Assembly: GCA_034112105.1 (NCBI GenBank)
Contig: JAWUVZ010000098.1
Span: 1 to 21,742 of the forward strand
Origin: Glaciecola sp034112105
Lineage (GTDB): Bacteria > Pseudomonadota > Gammaproteobacteria > Enterobacterales > Alteromonadaceae
Reading direction: 5' to 3'
DNA: 21,742 nucleotides
A program made the position numbers and the translations under genes. Under the pieces are notes generated by a model, which had not been told where the DNA came from, made no database searches, and was given only the letters and a program-made list of their open reading frames with translations. Positions 9,484 to 17,422 of the stretch are shown here, one piece after another. Position 1 is the stretch's first letter. Every line of letters begins with the position of its first letter.

Positions 9484-10878
9484 ATGTTACAGATTTACAA
9501 CACTTTAACGCGCAAAAAAGAGCCATTTACTCCAATAGTTGAGAATAAGGTCGGCTTATATGTGTGCGGAATTACCGTGTATGATCTCTGTCATATGGGC
9601 CATGCTCGAACTTATCTGAGCTTTGATATTATGGTCCGATACCTTCGTCACGCGGGGTACGATGTTAATTATGTCCGCAACATTACTGATGTTGATGACA
9701 AAATCATTCAACGTGCAATTGCTAACAACGAAACGCCTGACCAATTAACAGCACGCACTATCGGGATGATGCACGAAGACTTTGCATCAATAAACTTATT
9801 GGAGCCTGATATCGAACCACGTGTTACTGAACATATGGACGAAATAGTGGAGGTCATTCAACGTTTAGTCGATAAAAAATATGCTTATCAATCACCATCT
9901 GGTGACGTGTTGTTTGATGTTAGCTCATATGAGCAATATGGTCACTTAAGCAAGCAAGACTTGTCACAGCTAAACGTTGGTGCTCGAGTTCAGACTACCA
10001 GCGATAAAGATGATCCACTAGATTTTGTGTTATGGAAGTCAGCGAAACCAGATGAGCCTAGTTGGGTATCACCTTGGGGGGATGGTCGTCCGGGTTGGCA
10101 TATTGAATGTTCTGCAATGAACCATAAACACTTAGGTGAGCATTTTGATATCCACGGAGGGGGCTCAGATTTGATGTTTCCACATCATGAGAACGAAATT
10201 GCGCAGTCATGTTGTGCATTTGATACACCCTATGTAAATACCTGGATGCATGCTGGAATGGTGCAGGTTGATGATGTTAAAATGTCCAAATCATTGGGGA
10301 ACTTCTTCACGTTACGCGATGTGTTAAAAGTACATGATCCTGAAACCTTAAGGTTTTTCTTAATGTCTGCTCATTATCGCAGTCAATTAAGCTATTCACA
10401 GGACAGTATTTCACAAGCAAAAGCGGGACTAGAGAGGTTATATACGTCATTGCGCGAGACAACTCCAAATATGGACGTAGAATTGTCGAAAGGAGGGTAT
10501 TTAGCTCGATTTGAAACCGCAATGAACGATGACTTTAATATGCCTATTGCATTTTCTGTCCTGTTTGATGTGGCCAAAGACTTAAATAAAGCCATTGACC
10601 CTGATGAGGCTAATGACCTTTCGGGTATTCTAAAAAAGCTAGGTGCTATTTTAGGCATTTTACAAATGGATCCATCTAACTATTTGCAAGGAAATGTATC
10701 TGGTAAAGACCACGCTAGTGACGCTTTTGCTACTAAAGTTGAGGCGTTAATAGAGCAACGAAATACAGCCCGCGCAAATAAAGACTGGCCTTCAGCGGAT
10801 GCTGCTCGCGATGGTTTAAATGAAATGGGAGTCGTTCTTGAGGATAACACTTCCGGAACCATTTGGAGGAAGGCGTAA
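9484..10878 (+). CDS. cysS: Cysteinyl-tRNA synthetase
   Basis: A 464-residue class I aminoacyl-tRNA synthetase that charges tRNA-Cys with cysteine. The HIGH-type signature is HMGH at 37-40 and the KMSKS loop is exact at 266-270. The zinc ligands that select cysteine are all present: Cys28, Cys209, His234 and Glu238 (in MFPHHENE). The C-terminal DALR-like and anticodon-binding region runs from about 310 to the end, and length agrees with the E. coli enzyme (461). The start at ATG 9484 has AGGTAAG upstream (ATGAGGTAAGCACAAAAC). It is divergent from ppiB and followed by a strong terminator. Confidence 0.97.
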   Translation: MLQIYNTLTRKKEPFTPIVENKVGLYVCGITVYDLCHMGHARTYLSFDIMVRYLRHAGYDVNYVRNITDVDDKIIQRAIANNETPDQLTARTIGMMHEDFASINLLEPDIEPRVTEHMDEIVEVIQRLVDKKYAYQSPSGDVLFDVSSYEQYGHLSKQDLSQLNVGARVQTTSDKDDPLDFVLWKSAKPDEPSWVSPWGDGRPGWHIECSAMNHKHLGEHFDIHGGGSDLMFPHHENEIAQSCCAFDTPYVNTWMHAGMVQVDDVKMSKSLGNFFTLRDVLKVHDPETLRFFLMSAHYRSQLSYSQDSISQAKAGLERLYTSLRETTPNMDVELSKGGYLARFETAMNDDFNMPIAFSVLFDVAKDLNKAIDPDEANDLSGILKKLGAILGILQMDPSNYLQGNVSGKDHASDAFATKVEALIEQRNTARANKDWPSADAARDGLNEMGVVLEDNTSGTIWRKA

Positions 10879-10886
10879 GGTTATAA

Positions 10887-10918
10887 AAAAGAGCGTATTT
10901 TGACTAATACGCTCTTTT
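10887..10918. terminator. Bidirectional rho-independent terminator between cysS and mltD
   Basis: A 13-bp perfect stem (AAAAGAGCGTATT / AATACGCTCTTTT) with a 6-nt loop starts 8 bp after the cysS stop. It has T-runs when read on either strand, so it can end both cysS (+) and the convergent mltD (-). Confidence 0.88.
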
Positions 10919-11005
10919 AAATAATCGGCTCTTTTACTCGCCGTGGGACAGAATCAAGTTATTGCCAATTCTAGTTGTACCTATTCTCAAGTTCTTAGCT
11001 TTAAA

Positions 11006-12646
11006 CTAGGTACGAGTCACATCAACGTATAATTTCAACTTTTGACCAGGTTGCAAGTAGCGTTTTCCATTCAAACTATTCCACTTCGTAATATCACTGA
11101 TTTTGACGTTGAACTTATCTGCTATTCGAGACAATGAATCACCATTGCGCACCGTGTAAGTTAGTGTTCGCATAATACTATTGTCAGTTTGCTGTTCAGA
11201 CACCCGATTAACCCAAACGACTAATTCTTTGCCCGGCTTCAGTGGATCGCGTGGCGCCATGCCGTTCCATTTTGCTAAATCTCGTATCGAGACTTTATAA
11301 GATCGTGATAGGTCCCAAAAAGTGTCTCCACTCTCAATTTTATGGGTTAGCTGATATGCCCCTTTCTTTTCGGCTTGCGTGCGGGCGAGTCGCTGATTGG
11401 CGGAAAGCGAATATTCCTCCATGCTCTTTAAAGCAATCGGCACCAACAAAAAATCATTAGCATATATCACGTTGTTTTTCATGCCATTAATGTTCTGAAT
11501 GACATCAATAGTTGTATTATATTTGTTGGCTATTAAGCCCAAACTTTCTCCCGATTTTACTTTATGACGAACCCAATTTAACCTGTCCTCTTTATCTGTT
11601 TGAGCCAATGCTGAGATAAATCCATCTACAAGGCGACGAGGCACAACGAGTCTATGTGGACCATCAGGGTCGGTTGCCCAACGATTATAGCCCGGGTTTA
11701 ACGCATGCAGCTCTTTGGTGGTTAGTCCCGCTTTTTTAGCCGCCACGGCTAAATCTATTTGTGAGCCGACATCAACAATGTCAATAACCGGTTGATTACT
11801 AATAGCTGGCCATGCAAATGCATAAGACTCTTTATTTGCTAATATGTCGGCGAGCGCTAACAATTTTGGTACATATGCACGCGTTTCTCTAGGCAAGTCT
11901 AAAGACCAAAAGTCGGTTGGTTTACCCTGACGTTTATTCTTTCGAATAGAGCGCATAACACGTCCTTCACCACTATTATATGCAGCGAGAGCATGTAGCC
12001 AATCGCCGTCAAACATCTCATGCAAGCGTCGAAGGTACTTTATAGCGCCTGCGGTCGATGCTATAACATCACGACGGCCGTCATACCACCATGTTTGTTT
12101 CATACCAAAACTTTTACCCGTGCCTGGAATGAACTGCCACATGCCGGCTGCTCGACCATGCGAATAGGCGAATGGGTCAAATGCGCTTTCTACGATCGGG
12201 AGTAGCGCCAGCTCAGTAGGCATTCCTGCTTTTTCTAATTCTTCAACAATATAGTATAAGAAGGGTTCAGCGCGTTTTGAAACTCGTTTCATATAAGAAG
12301 GATGGCGCAAGTACCAATTTTTTTGATTCGTTACCCGTGTCCTATCAGGGATCGCAAAGGTAAAGCCTTTTCTAACACGGTCCCAACTGTCAGTAATTTG
12401 TATCGGTGTGGGCACCGTTTCCTGATTTAGGTTTAGCTCAATGGGTTCAGCTGGGTGAATAACATTTAAAACTCCCTCATTGGGTGCTTCACACAGCTCT
12501 TGACCAAGCTCATTAGAAACGACGCAAGCAAGTTCATCATGTTCTGGCGTTATGACTTCAGCAATCTGTTGTTGGGTTGCATTTTGCTCTGTTAAAACAC
12601 AGCCACTCACTACGAGCGACAGTAAAAAAGCTGTAATATATTTCAT
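11006..12646 (-). CDS. mltD: Membrane-bound lytic murein transglycosylase D (lipoprotein, three LysM)
   Basis: A 546-residue outer-membrane lipoprotein that cleaves the MurNAc-GlcNAc bond of peptidoglycan, forming 1,6-anhydromuropeptides. The N-terminus is a lipoprotein signal with lipobox VSGC, so Cys16 would be acylated. The SLT (family 1) domain covers about 120-260: catalytic Glu153 in LPIVESAFDP, then GMWQF at 168-172 and AYNSGEGRV at 222-230. Three LysM peptidoglycan-binding repeats follow at roughly 359-404, 433-479 and 496-541; E. coli MltD has two. It lies downstream of gloB on the same strand, 135 bp apart, with an extended -10 promoter candidate in that gap. The order gloB-mltD is conserved in gammaproteobacteria. 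Confidence 0.95.
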   Translation of the reverse strand: MKYITAFLLSLVVSGCVLTEQNATQQQIAEVITPEHDELACVVSNELGQELCEAPNEGVLNVIHPAEPIELNLNQETVPTPIQITDSWDRVRKGFTFAIPDRTRVTNQKNWYLRHPSYMKRVSKRAEPFLYYIVEELEKAGMPTELALLPIVESAFDPFAYSHGRAAGMWQFIPGTGKSFGMKQTWWYDGRRDVIASTAGAIKYLRRLHEMFDGDWLHALAAYNSGEGRVMRSIRKNKRQGKPTDFWSLDLPRETRAYVPKLLALADILANKESYAFAWPAISNQPVIDIVDVGSQIDLAVAAKKAGLTTKELHALNPGYNRWATDPDGPHRLVVPRRLVDGFISALAQTDKEDRLNWVRHKVKSGESLGLIANKYNTTIDVIQNINGMKNNVIYANDFLLVPIALKSMEEYSLSANQRLARTQAEKKGAYQLTHKIESGDTFWDLSRSYKVSIRDLAKWNGMAPRDPLKPGKELVVWVNRVSEQQTDNSIMRTLTYTVRNGDSLSRIADKFNVKISDITKWNSLNGKRYLQPGQKLKLYVDVTRT

Positions 12647-12758
12647 TTATTCCCAATTCTTTAGTTGCCCACTACATTATTTTCTAATGTTTTTTTATTA
12701 TGTTGGTTAAGCATCGGTGTGCTTATATTTGAGGCGGTTTCATCTTTTGCGACCTTCA

Positions 12759-12767
12759 AGTATAGCA
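12759..12767 (-). promoter_or_regulatory. Extended -10 promoter candidate for mltD
   Basis: Read on the minus strand the sequence is TGCTATACT: a TG-n extended -10 with TATACT, just after the gloB stop and about 110 bp before the mltD ATG. The -35 is weak, as is usual for extended -10 promoters. Confidence 0.45.
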
Positions 12768-12781
12768 AAATTGGCCTTTAA

Positions 12782-13549
12782 TTAAAAATCGTCCTTGTAG
12801 CTTCTTAATGCTGCGAAAATCTCGACTTCAGAATCTGCCGATAAGTTCATGATATTTTGAATATTTTGTTTTATTTTTTTATTGGCGCAGCGAAAAAATG
12901 GGTTTATTTTTTTTTGTTCAGCAATGCTACTAGGTAGAGTGATTTGGTTACTTTCTCGCCGTGTATTAGCCCAATTTTGATAATCTTGTAACACCGTGTT
13001 TTCAGGGTCTACGTGCGCTGCGAAAGCGAGATTTGCCAGGGTATATTCATGCGTACAATACACTCTGGTTTGTTCTGGCAGATGCGCTAGCTTTTGCAAT
13101 GAGTGATAAAATACCTCGGGTGTTCCTTCAAACATACGTCCGCAGCCAGCTGAAAACAGAGTGTCACCGCAGAACACCAGTTCGTTGTTGTAAAACACAA
13201 TGTGATCCATGGTGTGCCCGGGGGTTTCTAATACGTTAAGGTCGAGTTTAGGGGTGGATAGAGAAAGGCTTTCGCCCTCAGATAAACGCACATCAATACC
13301 TTCAATTTCGGGATTATTTGGTCCATAAACTGTAATGTCAGGATAGGCGTTTTTCAGGTCTTTAATACCGCCGGTATGATCGTGATGATGGTGGGTTATC
13401 AGGATAGCCGCAAGGGTTAACTGTTTCTCATTAAGCGTTTTGATTACAGGGTTCGCATCACCAGGGTCAACAACTATCGCATGTTTGGTGTCATGTACAC
13501 ACCAGATATAATTATCAGAAAAGGCCGGAATGGCAAAAATATTATGCAT
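12782..13549 (-). CDS. gloB: Hydroxyacylglutathione hydrolase (glyoxalase II)
   Basis: A 255-residue metallo-beta-lactamase-fold thioesterase. It hydrolyses S-D-lactoylglutathione to D-lactate and glutathione, the second step of methylglyoxal detoxification in the cytoplasm. The binuclear metal site is complete: THHHHDHTGG with His53, His55, Asp57 and His58, then His112 (TPGHTMDH), Asp129 (FCGDTLF) and His167 (CTHEYT). The C-terminal helical region, with INPFFR near 215-220, carries the glutathione-binding part of the family. Length is normal. It is divergent from the YafS-type methyltransferase and upstream of mltD, the same neighbours as in E. coli. Confidence 0.96.
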   Translation of the reverse strand: MHNIFAIPAFSDNYIWCVHDTKHAIVVDPGDANPVIKTLNEKQLTLAAILITHHHHDHTGGIKDLKNAYPDITVYGPNNPEIEGIDVRLSEGESLSLSTPKLDLNVLETPGHTMDHIVFYNNELVFCGDTLFSAGCGRMFEGTPEVFYHSLQKLAHLPEQTRVYCTHEYTLANLAFAAHVDPENTVLQDYQNWANTRRESNQITLPSSIAEQKKINPFFRCANKKIKQNIQNIMNLSADSEVEIFAALRSYKDDF

Positions 13550-13727
13550 ACAAATTCATTTTCCAGTTATCGTTAGAGGCTGCTGTCTAGTGCGATCAGC
13601 AACTGTTGTTAGCAATACGTTGCTGTATCTCACAATTTAATCTTATTACGCTTGCATATCGGTGCTCGTTCACTATAACCTTGGTTACTCCTATTTTGCT
13701 ATATTTAAGGGAAGTAAATCTTTCGTG

Positions 13728-14489
13728 ATGCGTTCAGCGCTAAGTGACACAAAGCCTCCATATCCAGATACGTGGAGGGCTCTAAGCCAAGGCGAACAAA
13801 TTCGAGTTGAGCTCGAAAATGCTTGTGCGCCAATCGTTGAGCGGATATTTGGTTATCATTTTGTAAGATTGGGTAGTTTAAGTAGTGATATCAATATTCC
13901 AAACTGCCCAATAAAGCACGTCGTAAATATAACTGACGTGGATCATGAAAAAGCCAATGTGCGCGGGATTTCTAGAGAGCTACCATTGCAACAAAACTCA
14001 GTTGACGCTTTCTTATTGGCTGCAGAACTAGACTTTGCACAAGACCCACACCAAATATTACGCGAAGTTAATCGCGCAATTACGGCTAATGGTCAGTTGA
14101 TTATCGCTGGGTTTAACCCGTATAGTTTAGCTGGAGTGCTAAAGTATTTGCCGATAAACAGAGAGAACATGCTTCATCAAGGCCGATTTTTTACCAGCGC
14201 ACGGATCAAAGATTGGTTGCAGCTGCTAGGTTTTGAAATCGTAGAACAAGAGAATGTGATGTATTCATCATTGTTTGCTAATAAAAGATTCTTACCTGGG
14301 TCAAAGTTGCAACTCTTTTGTAAACGATACTTGCCTGCGTTTTCGTCTATGTATATTCTAGTTGCAAGAAAGCGAGAAATACCGCTATCTACAATTAAGC
14401 CTAAATGGCAGGTCAAAAAGCCGCGGTTTTCAGCGGCTAGCGCAAGAGTTGGACATTCACAGGCGGCAGTCTCTAAAAAAGTTATGTAA
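13728..14489 (+). CDS. YafS-type SAM-dependent methyltransferase-like protein
   Basis: A 253-residue class I methyltransferase-fold protein of the type found next to gloB in gammaproteobacteria (yafS in E. coli); its substrate is unknown to me. The family pattern is clear: an N-terminal helix region, IFGYHFVRLGSLS at the first strand, then ELPLQQNSVDAFLL, DPHQILREVNRAI and GQLIIAGFNPYSLAGV, which correspond to the post-motif II to motif III strands. The usual glycine-rich SAM loop is weak, as I recall for this family, so catalytic activity is not certain. I chose ATG 13728. An upstream GTG at 13662 adds 22 residues that look non-conserved, and AAGGGA at 13707 better serves 13725-13728. It is divergent from gloB and 94 bp before recQ. 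Confidence 0.8.
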   Translation: MRSALSDTKPPYPDTWRALSQGEQIRVELENACAPIVERIFGYHFVRLGSLSSDINIPNCPIKHVVNITDVDHEKANVRGISRELPLQQNSVDAFLLAAELDFAQDPHQILREVNRAITANGQLIIAGFNPYSLAGVLKYLPINRENMLHQGRFFTSARIKDWLQLLGFEIVEQENVMYSSLFANKRFLPGSKLQLFCKRYLPAFSSMYILVARKREIPLSTIKPKWQVKKPRFSAASARVGHSQAAVSKKVM

Positions 14490-14583
14490 CTGAACGCATC
14501 AAAGTAACTCATTGTTAATTCATATTGCGAATACCATTGTTGGAAATCGTACCTTATTACCCAACATGGACCATTTTTTTCGC

Positions 14584-16785
14584 ATGAAGTTACCCACGAA
14601 CGTCACTAGATTGGAAAACGCCCAACAACTGCTCAAAAATGTATTTGGATTTGATCAATTTCGCTCAACTCAGCAAGACATTATTGAGAGTGTGCTTGAA
14701 CAATGCAATACCTTAGCAATTATGCCTACAGGCGGAGGTAAGTCATTATGCTACCAAATTCCGGCGATGGTATTTGATGGGCTGACCATTGTTATTTCAC
14801 CTTTAATTTCATTAATGCAAGACCAAGTTAGGCAATTGGTCGAACTCGATATTTCTGCTGTGGTGTTAAATAGTTCGTTAAGTTCACATGAATATCAACA
14901 TAATCTAGAAGGGCTCCAAAATGGCCAATTTAAACTTCTATTTTTGGCGCCCGAAACCGCCCTTCAACCCAGTATTCTTGACCTATTGCAAAGTATCAAT
15001 GTACCTTGTATTGCTATTGATGAAGCGCATTGTATTTCGGAATGGGGGCATGAGTTTCGACCTGAATATCGTCAATTAGGTCGCCTTGTGTCATGTTTCC
15101 CAGATGCTGTGACAATTGCTCTCACTGCAACAGCAACACCAAGGGTTCGAGAAGATATAAAACGCCAGCTTAATATTACTGAGCAGAGTGAGTTTATTGC
15201 GAGTTTTGACCGTCCAAATCTATATCTTGAAGTTGCACCCAAAGAATCGGCGTATGAACAAACAAAGGATTTTATAGAGAAACATGCAAAGCAATCAGGG
15301 ATTGTTTATTGCCAGTCACGCTCTAGTGTCGATGAACTGACGGCGAAGCTTAAACAAGATGGGTATTCAGTACTGCCTTACCACGCTGGTTTAAACAACC
15401 AAAAACGTGCAGCTAATCAGGAAAAATTTGTGCGCGATGATGTAGATATCATTGTGGCGACGATTGCTTTCGGTATGGGCATTAATAAACCGGATGTACG
15501 CTATGTTGTGCACTATGATTTACCCAAAAATATTGAAAGCTATTACCAACAAATCGGTCGTGCGGGTCGTGACGGACAAGATGCTGATTGCCTATTGCTA
15601 TTTGGTTACGGCGATACCGGTAAAATTAGATTTTTTATCGACCAAATGAATAACGAACATGAAAAGCGACTTGCGACCATGCACCTGAACCAGATGCTCG
15701 CTCTAGCCGAAACGGAAGATTGCCGACGCGTTCCCTTACTCCAGTATTTTGGCGAGCCTGAGGTCAGCGAAACATGCGTGAAGTGCGACAACTGTTTAAC
15801 TGATGATAAACAAAAATCTGATCTGACTGTACCAGCACAAAAATTTCTGTCCTGTGTGCATAGAACTGGTCAGCGTTTCGGTGCTGGCCACATCATTGAT
15901 GTGCTGCGCGGGTCAAACGCAGAAAAAGTACTACAAAACCAACATAATCTATTATCAACCTACGATATTGGTAACGAATTGAATAAAAAGCAGTGGATGA
16001 CATTATCGCGACAACTCATTCAAAAAAAGTTACTCCAACAAGAAGACCAGTTTGGCGGCTTAAAATTGACTGAATTAGCGGCTGATGTGCTAAAAGGCAA
16101 AGTGCCTTTTTATGCTATGTTGCAGCAAGAAACGCAAGAAAAACGTCAGACGTCATTAAAGTCAGATGTTATTGGAAACACGAAGTTAGTCACATTACTT
16201 AAAACTGAACGCAAAAAGAGTGCAGATTTGGCTAATGTTCCTCCCTATGCTGTTTTTTCCGACCGAAGCCTACAAGAAATGGCCTACTATCTGCCCCATA
16301 CTGAATCCAGTATGTTAAAAATTCACGGTGTAGGCAGCGCAAAGTTGCTTAAGTATGCAGACTTGTTTTTATCAATCATTGTCGATTTTTGTGTTCAGCA
16401 TGAGTTGCAAGAAATTTCTAATATGCAAAATGCGAGTGCACAGGTGAAAAAAGAAATGCCAAAATCGACAAGTGTCAGCAGCAAAACGAAGGAGGTCGTA
16501 GAGCAGTTTGAAAATGGCAAATCAGTTGCAGACCTGTCGCGTCAGCTAAAGGTAAAAGACAATACTATTTATAACCATTTATACAAGTATGCCCAACTAG
16601 GCAATAAATTAACTAAGCCTGAACGCCTTATAGACGAAGCTCGGTTAACTGCAGAGCAAGTTCAAGACGGAATTGTCGCATTCGAAGCGCATGGCAGTGA
16701 ACGCTTGAAGCCGGTTTATGAGGCTTTAGGTGAAGCCATTAAATATGAGCAACTACATCTGCTTCGAGCTTTTTACCTGCATTGA
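14584..16785 (+). CDS. recQ: ATP-dependent DNA helicase RecQ with C-terminal HTH extension
   Basis: A 733-residue 3'-5' superfamily 2 helicase acting in recombination and replication-fork repair. Motifs from this start: Walker A PTGGGKS at about 48-54, DEAH at 146-149, the RecQ aromatic loop ISEWGHEFRPEY at 151-162, TATATP at 181-186 and QIGRAGRDG at 323-331. The zinc site has four cysteines at 380, 398, 401 and 404. An RQC winged helix follows, then an HRDC domain at about 550-600 (FSDRSLQEMAYYLP, KIHGVG), and finally a helix-turn-helix at about 631-676 (GKSVADLSRQLKVKDNTIYNHLYKY), like the HTH_40 extension of some RecQ proteins. E. coli RecQ (about 610) lacks this last domain. The start could instead be ATG 14566; a TTG at 14512 is unlikely. 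No strong ribosome binding site was seen. Confidence 0.92.
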   Translation: MKLPTNVTRLENAQQLLKNVFGFDQFRSTQQDIIESVLEQCNTLAIMPTGGGKSLCYQIPAMVFDGLTIVISPLISLMQDQVRQLVELDISAVVLNSSLSSHEYQHNLEGLQNGQFKLLFLAPETALQPSILDLLQSINVPCIAIDEAHCISEWGHEFRPEYRQLGRLVSCFPDAVTIALTATATPRVREDIKRQLNITEQSEFIASFDRPNLYLEVAPKESAYEQTKDFIEKHAKQSGIVYCQSRSSVDELTAKLKQDGYSVLPYHAGLNNQKRAANQEKFVRDDVDIIVATIAFGMGINKPDVRYVVHYDLPKNIESYYQQIGRAGRDGQDADCLLLFGYGDTGKIRFFIDQMNNEHEKRLATMHLNQMLALAETEDCRRVPLLQYFGEPEVSETCVKCDNCLTDDKQKSDLTVPAQKFLSCVHRTGQRFGAGHIIDVLRGSNAEKVLQNQHNLLSTYDIGNELNKKQWMTLSRQLIQKKLLQQEDQFGGLKLTELAADVLKGKVPFYAMLQQETQEKRQTSLKSDVIGNTKLVTLLKTERKKSADLANVPPYAVFSDRSLQEMAYYLPHTESSMLKIHGVGSAKLLKYADLFLSIIVDFCVQHELQEISNMQNASAQVKKEMPKSTSVSSKTKEVVEQFENGKSVADLSRQLKVKDNTIYNHLYKYAQLGNKLTKPERLIDEARLTAEQVQDGIVAFEAHGSERLKPVYEALGEAIKYEQLHLLRAFYLH

Positions 16786-16822
16786 GAAGTGAAGATAGGC
16801 TAGCATGAGTCATAATTGCAGT

Positions 16823-16910
16823 TGTACAAGTTAATTAATGTTAGAAAGTGGATGTTACAGTTTGAAACTAGACATTAAAGTTTGAAACTCACACTAACAT
16901 TATGAAACTG
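16823..16910. repeat. 20-bp tandem repeat array resembling a Tn7-like transposon end
   Basis: Four contiguous 20-bp units run at 16831-16850 (degenerate), 16851-16870, 16871-16890 and 16891-16910. The clearest is GACATTAAAGTTTGAAACTC; the core TTTGAAACT or ATGAAACT recurs every 20 bp. From memory, the Tn7 left-end TnsB sites read GACAATAAAGTCTTAAACT, which agrees at 16 of 19 positions. Exactly 8 bp before the first unit is TGTACAAG (16823-16830), matching the Tn7 layout of a TGT-started 8-bp terminus followed by TnsB sites. No transposase gene is present, so this is a remnant or a miniature element. Orientation is not proven. Confidence 0.6.
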
Positions 16911-17281
16911 ACATTCCCCTAAATCTGTAGACATTTTTTACTGTAAAGCAGTCGGTTGGCTGCGATAGCTTGAATACTCCTTGATTGCTTTGGAAACATT
17001 TAAACAGACGCCTGAAGGGCAATTGCGACCGTATGCCGTTCAAAATTGTACGGGAACAATGTGCCACTTGCATTCATACACCAAAACCTCCTAATCTTCT
17101 CAGGGACTGAGAAAGCGTCATTCATTGCCTGAACATTCTGAGCATAGCCTTGAAATTTCCCTAACAGGAAGAAGCGTCTCGCCATCTTGTCTATTTTGTT
17201 TAGTTCTCGCTTGCTCGGTTAGTCTATGATTTGAACAACGATCTTTGTTATTTATCTAATATCGCCGAGAAAACCCCGTGA
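16911..17281. other. Intergenic stretch downstream of the repeat array
   Basis: It contains no convincing gene apart from the doubtful 61-codon minus frame. A GCAGT at 16948-16952 repeats the GCAGT just before TGTACAAG (16818-16822). If both are target duplications they would bracket a roughly 125-bp miniature element ending in TTTACA on the minus strand, but a 5-mer match at this distance is weak evidence. Confidence 0.3.
17000..17185 (-). CDS. Hypothetical small ORF, doubtful
   Basis: A 61-codon frame in the otherwise gene-free stretch between recQ and the next + gene. I do not recognise the product. It is rich in aromatic and basic residues (MARRFFLLGKFQGY; KIRRFWCMNA), with no signal peptide, clear membrane segment or known motif. 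There is no good ribosome binding site upstream (GACAAG only). It could be a fragment of a gene lost around the adjacent transposon-like end, or chance. The lack of any overlapping gene is the only reason to list it. Confidence 0.2.
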   Translation of the reverse strand: MARRFFLLGKFQGYAQNVQAMNDAFSVPEKIRRFWCMNASGTLFPYNFERHTVAIALQASV

Positions 17282-17329
17282 TCAAAGCAAAGCGATGTCG
17301 CGGGCTAATTCACTAGTGCGCTGATACAT
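17282..17329 (-). CDS. 15-codon leader-like mini-ORF or stub of a lost regulator gene
   Basis: ATG 17329 on the minus strand is preceded by a strong AGGAG at ideal 6-nt spacing (17336-17340) and by TATACT at 17353-17358. The frame encodes only MYQRTSELARDIALL before TGA. Expression signals this good for a 15-residue frame suggest a leader peptide or the surviving 5' end of a deleted gene. The product matches nothing I know. Confidence 0.3.
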   Translation of the reverse strand: MYQRTSELARDIALL

Positions 17330-17338
17330 GGCTATCTC

Positions 17339-17354
17339 CTACCTTACAAGGTAG
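17339..17354. promoter_or_regulatory. Perfect dyad, probable operator
   Basis: CTACCTT-AC-AAGGTAG is a 7+2+7 perfect palindrome. On the minus strand it sits directly after a TATACT -10 and overlaps the AGGAG of the 15-codon frame, the typical place for an autoregulatory repressor site (TetR-like by its look, which is inference). It also lies 69 bp before the divergent + strand gene. Confidence 0.45.
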
Positions 17355-17386
17355 TATAGCTTGCATGGTCTAACTAATAAGCGGTA

Positions 17387-17405
17387 CTTAGCCACTTAGG
17401 CTAAG
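17387..17405 (+). promoter_or_regulatory. Hairpin just upstream of the ribosome binding site
   Basis: CTTAGCC / GGCTAAG with a 5-nt loop ends 5 nt before AAGGAAAG (17411-17418), the Shine-Dalgarno of the next gene. A flanking GTA...TAC extends the stem with a bulge. It would be a 5' leader structure if transcription starts upstream. Confidence 0.35.
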
Positions 17406-17422
17406 AGTACAAGGAAAGTAAT

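Noticed and set aside
14512..14583. TTG 14512 as the recQ start
   Set aside because: It has no ribosome binding site, and the added 24 residues do not resemble RecQ N-termini; ATG 14584 or 14566 fits better.
16998..17030. Integron attC-like sequence (AACAGACGCCTGAAGGGC)
   Set aside because: It resembles the left arm of Vibrio repeats, but no complementary right arm or GTTRRRY core follows within 150 bp and no cassette structure is present.
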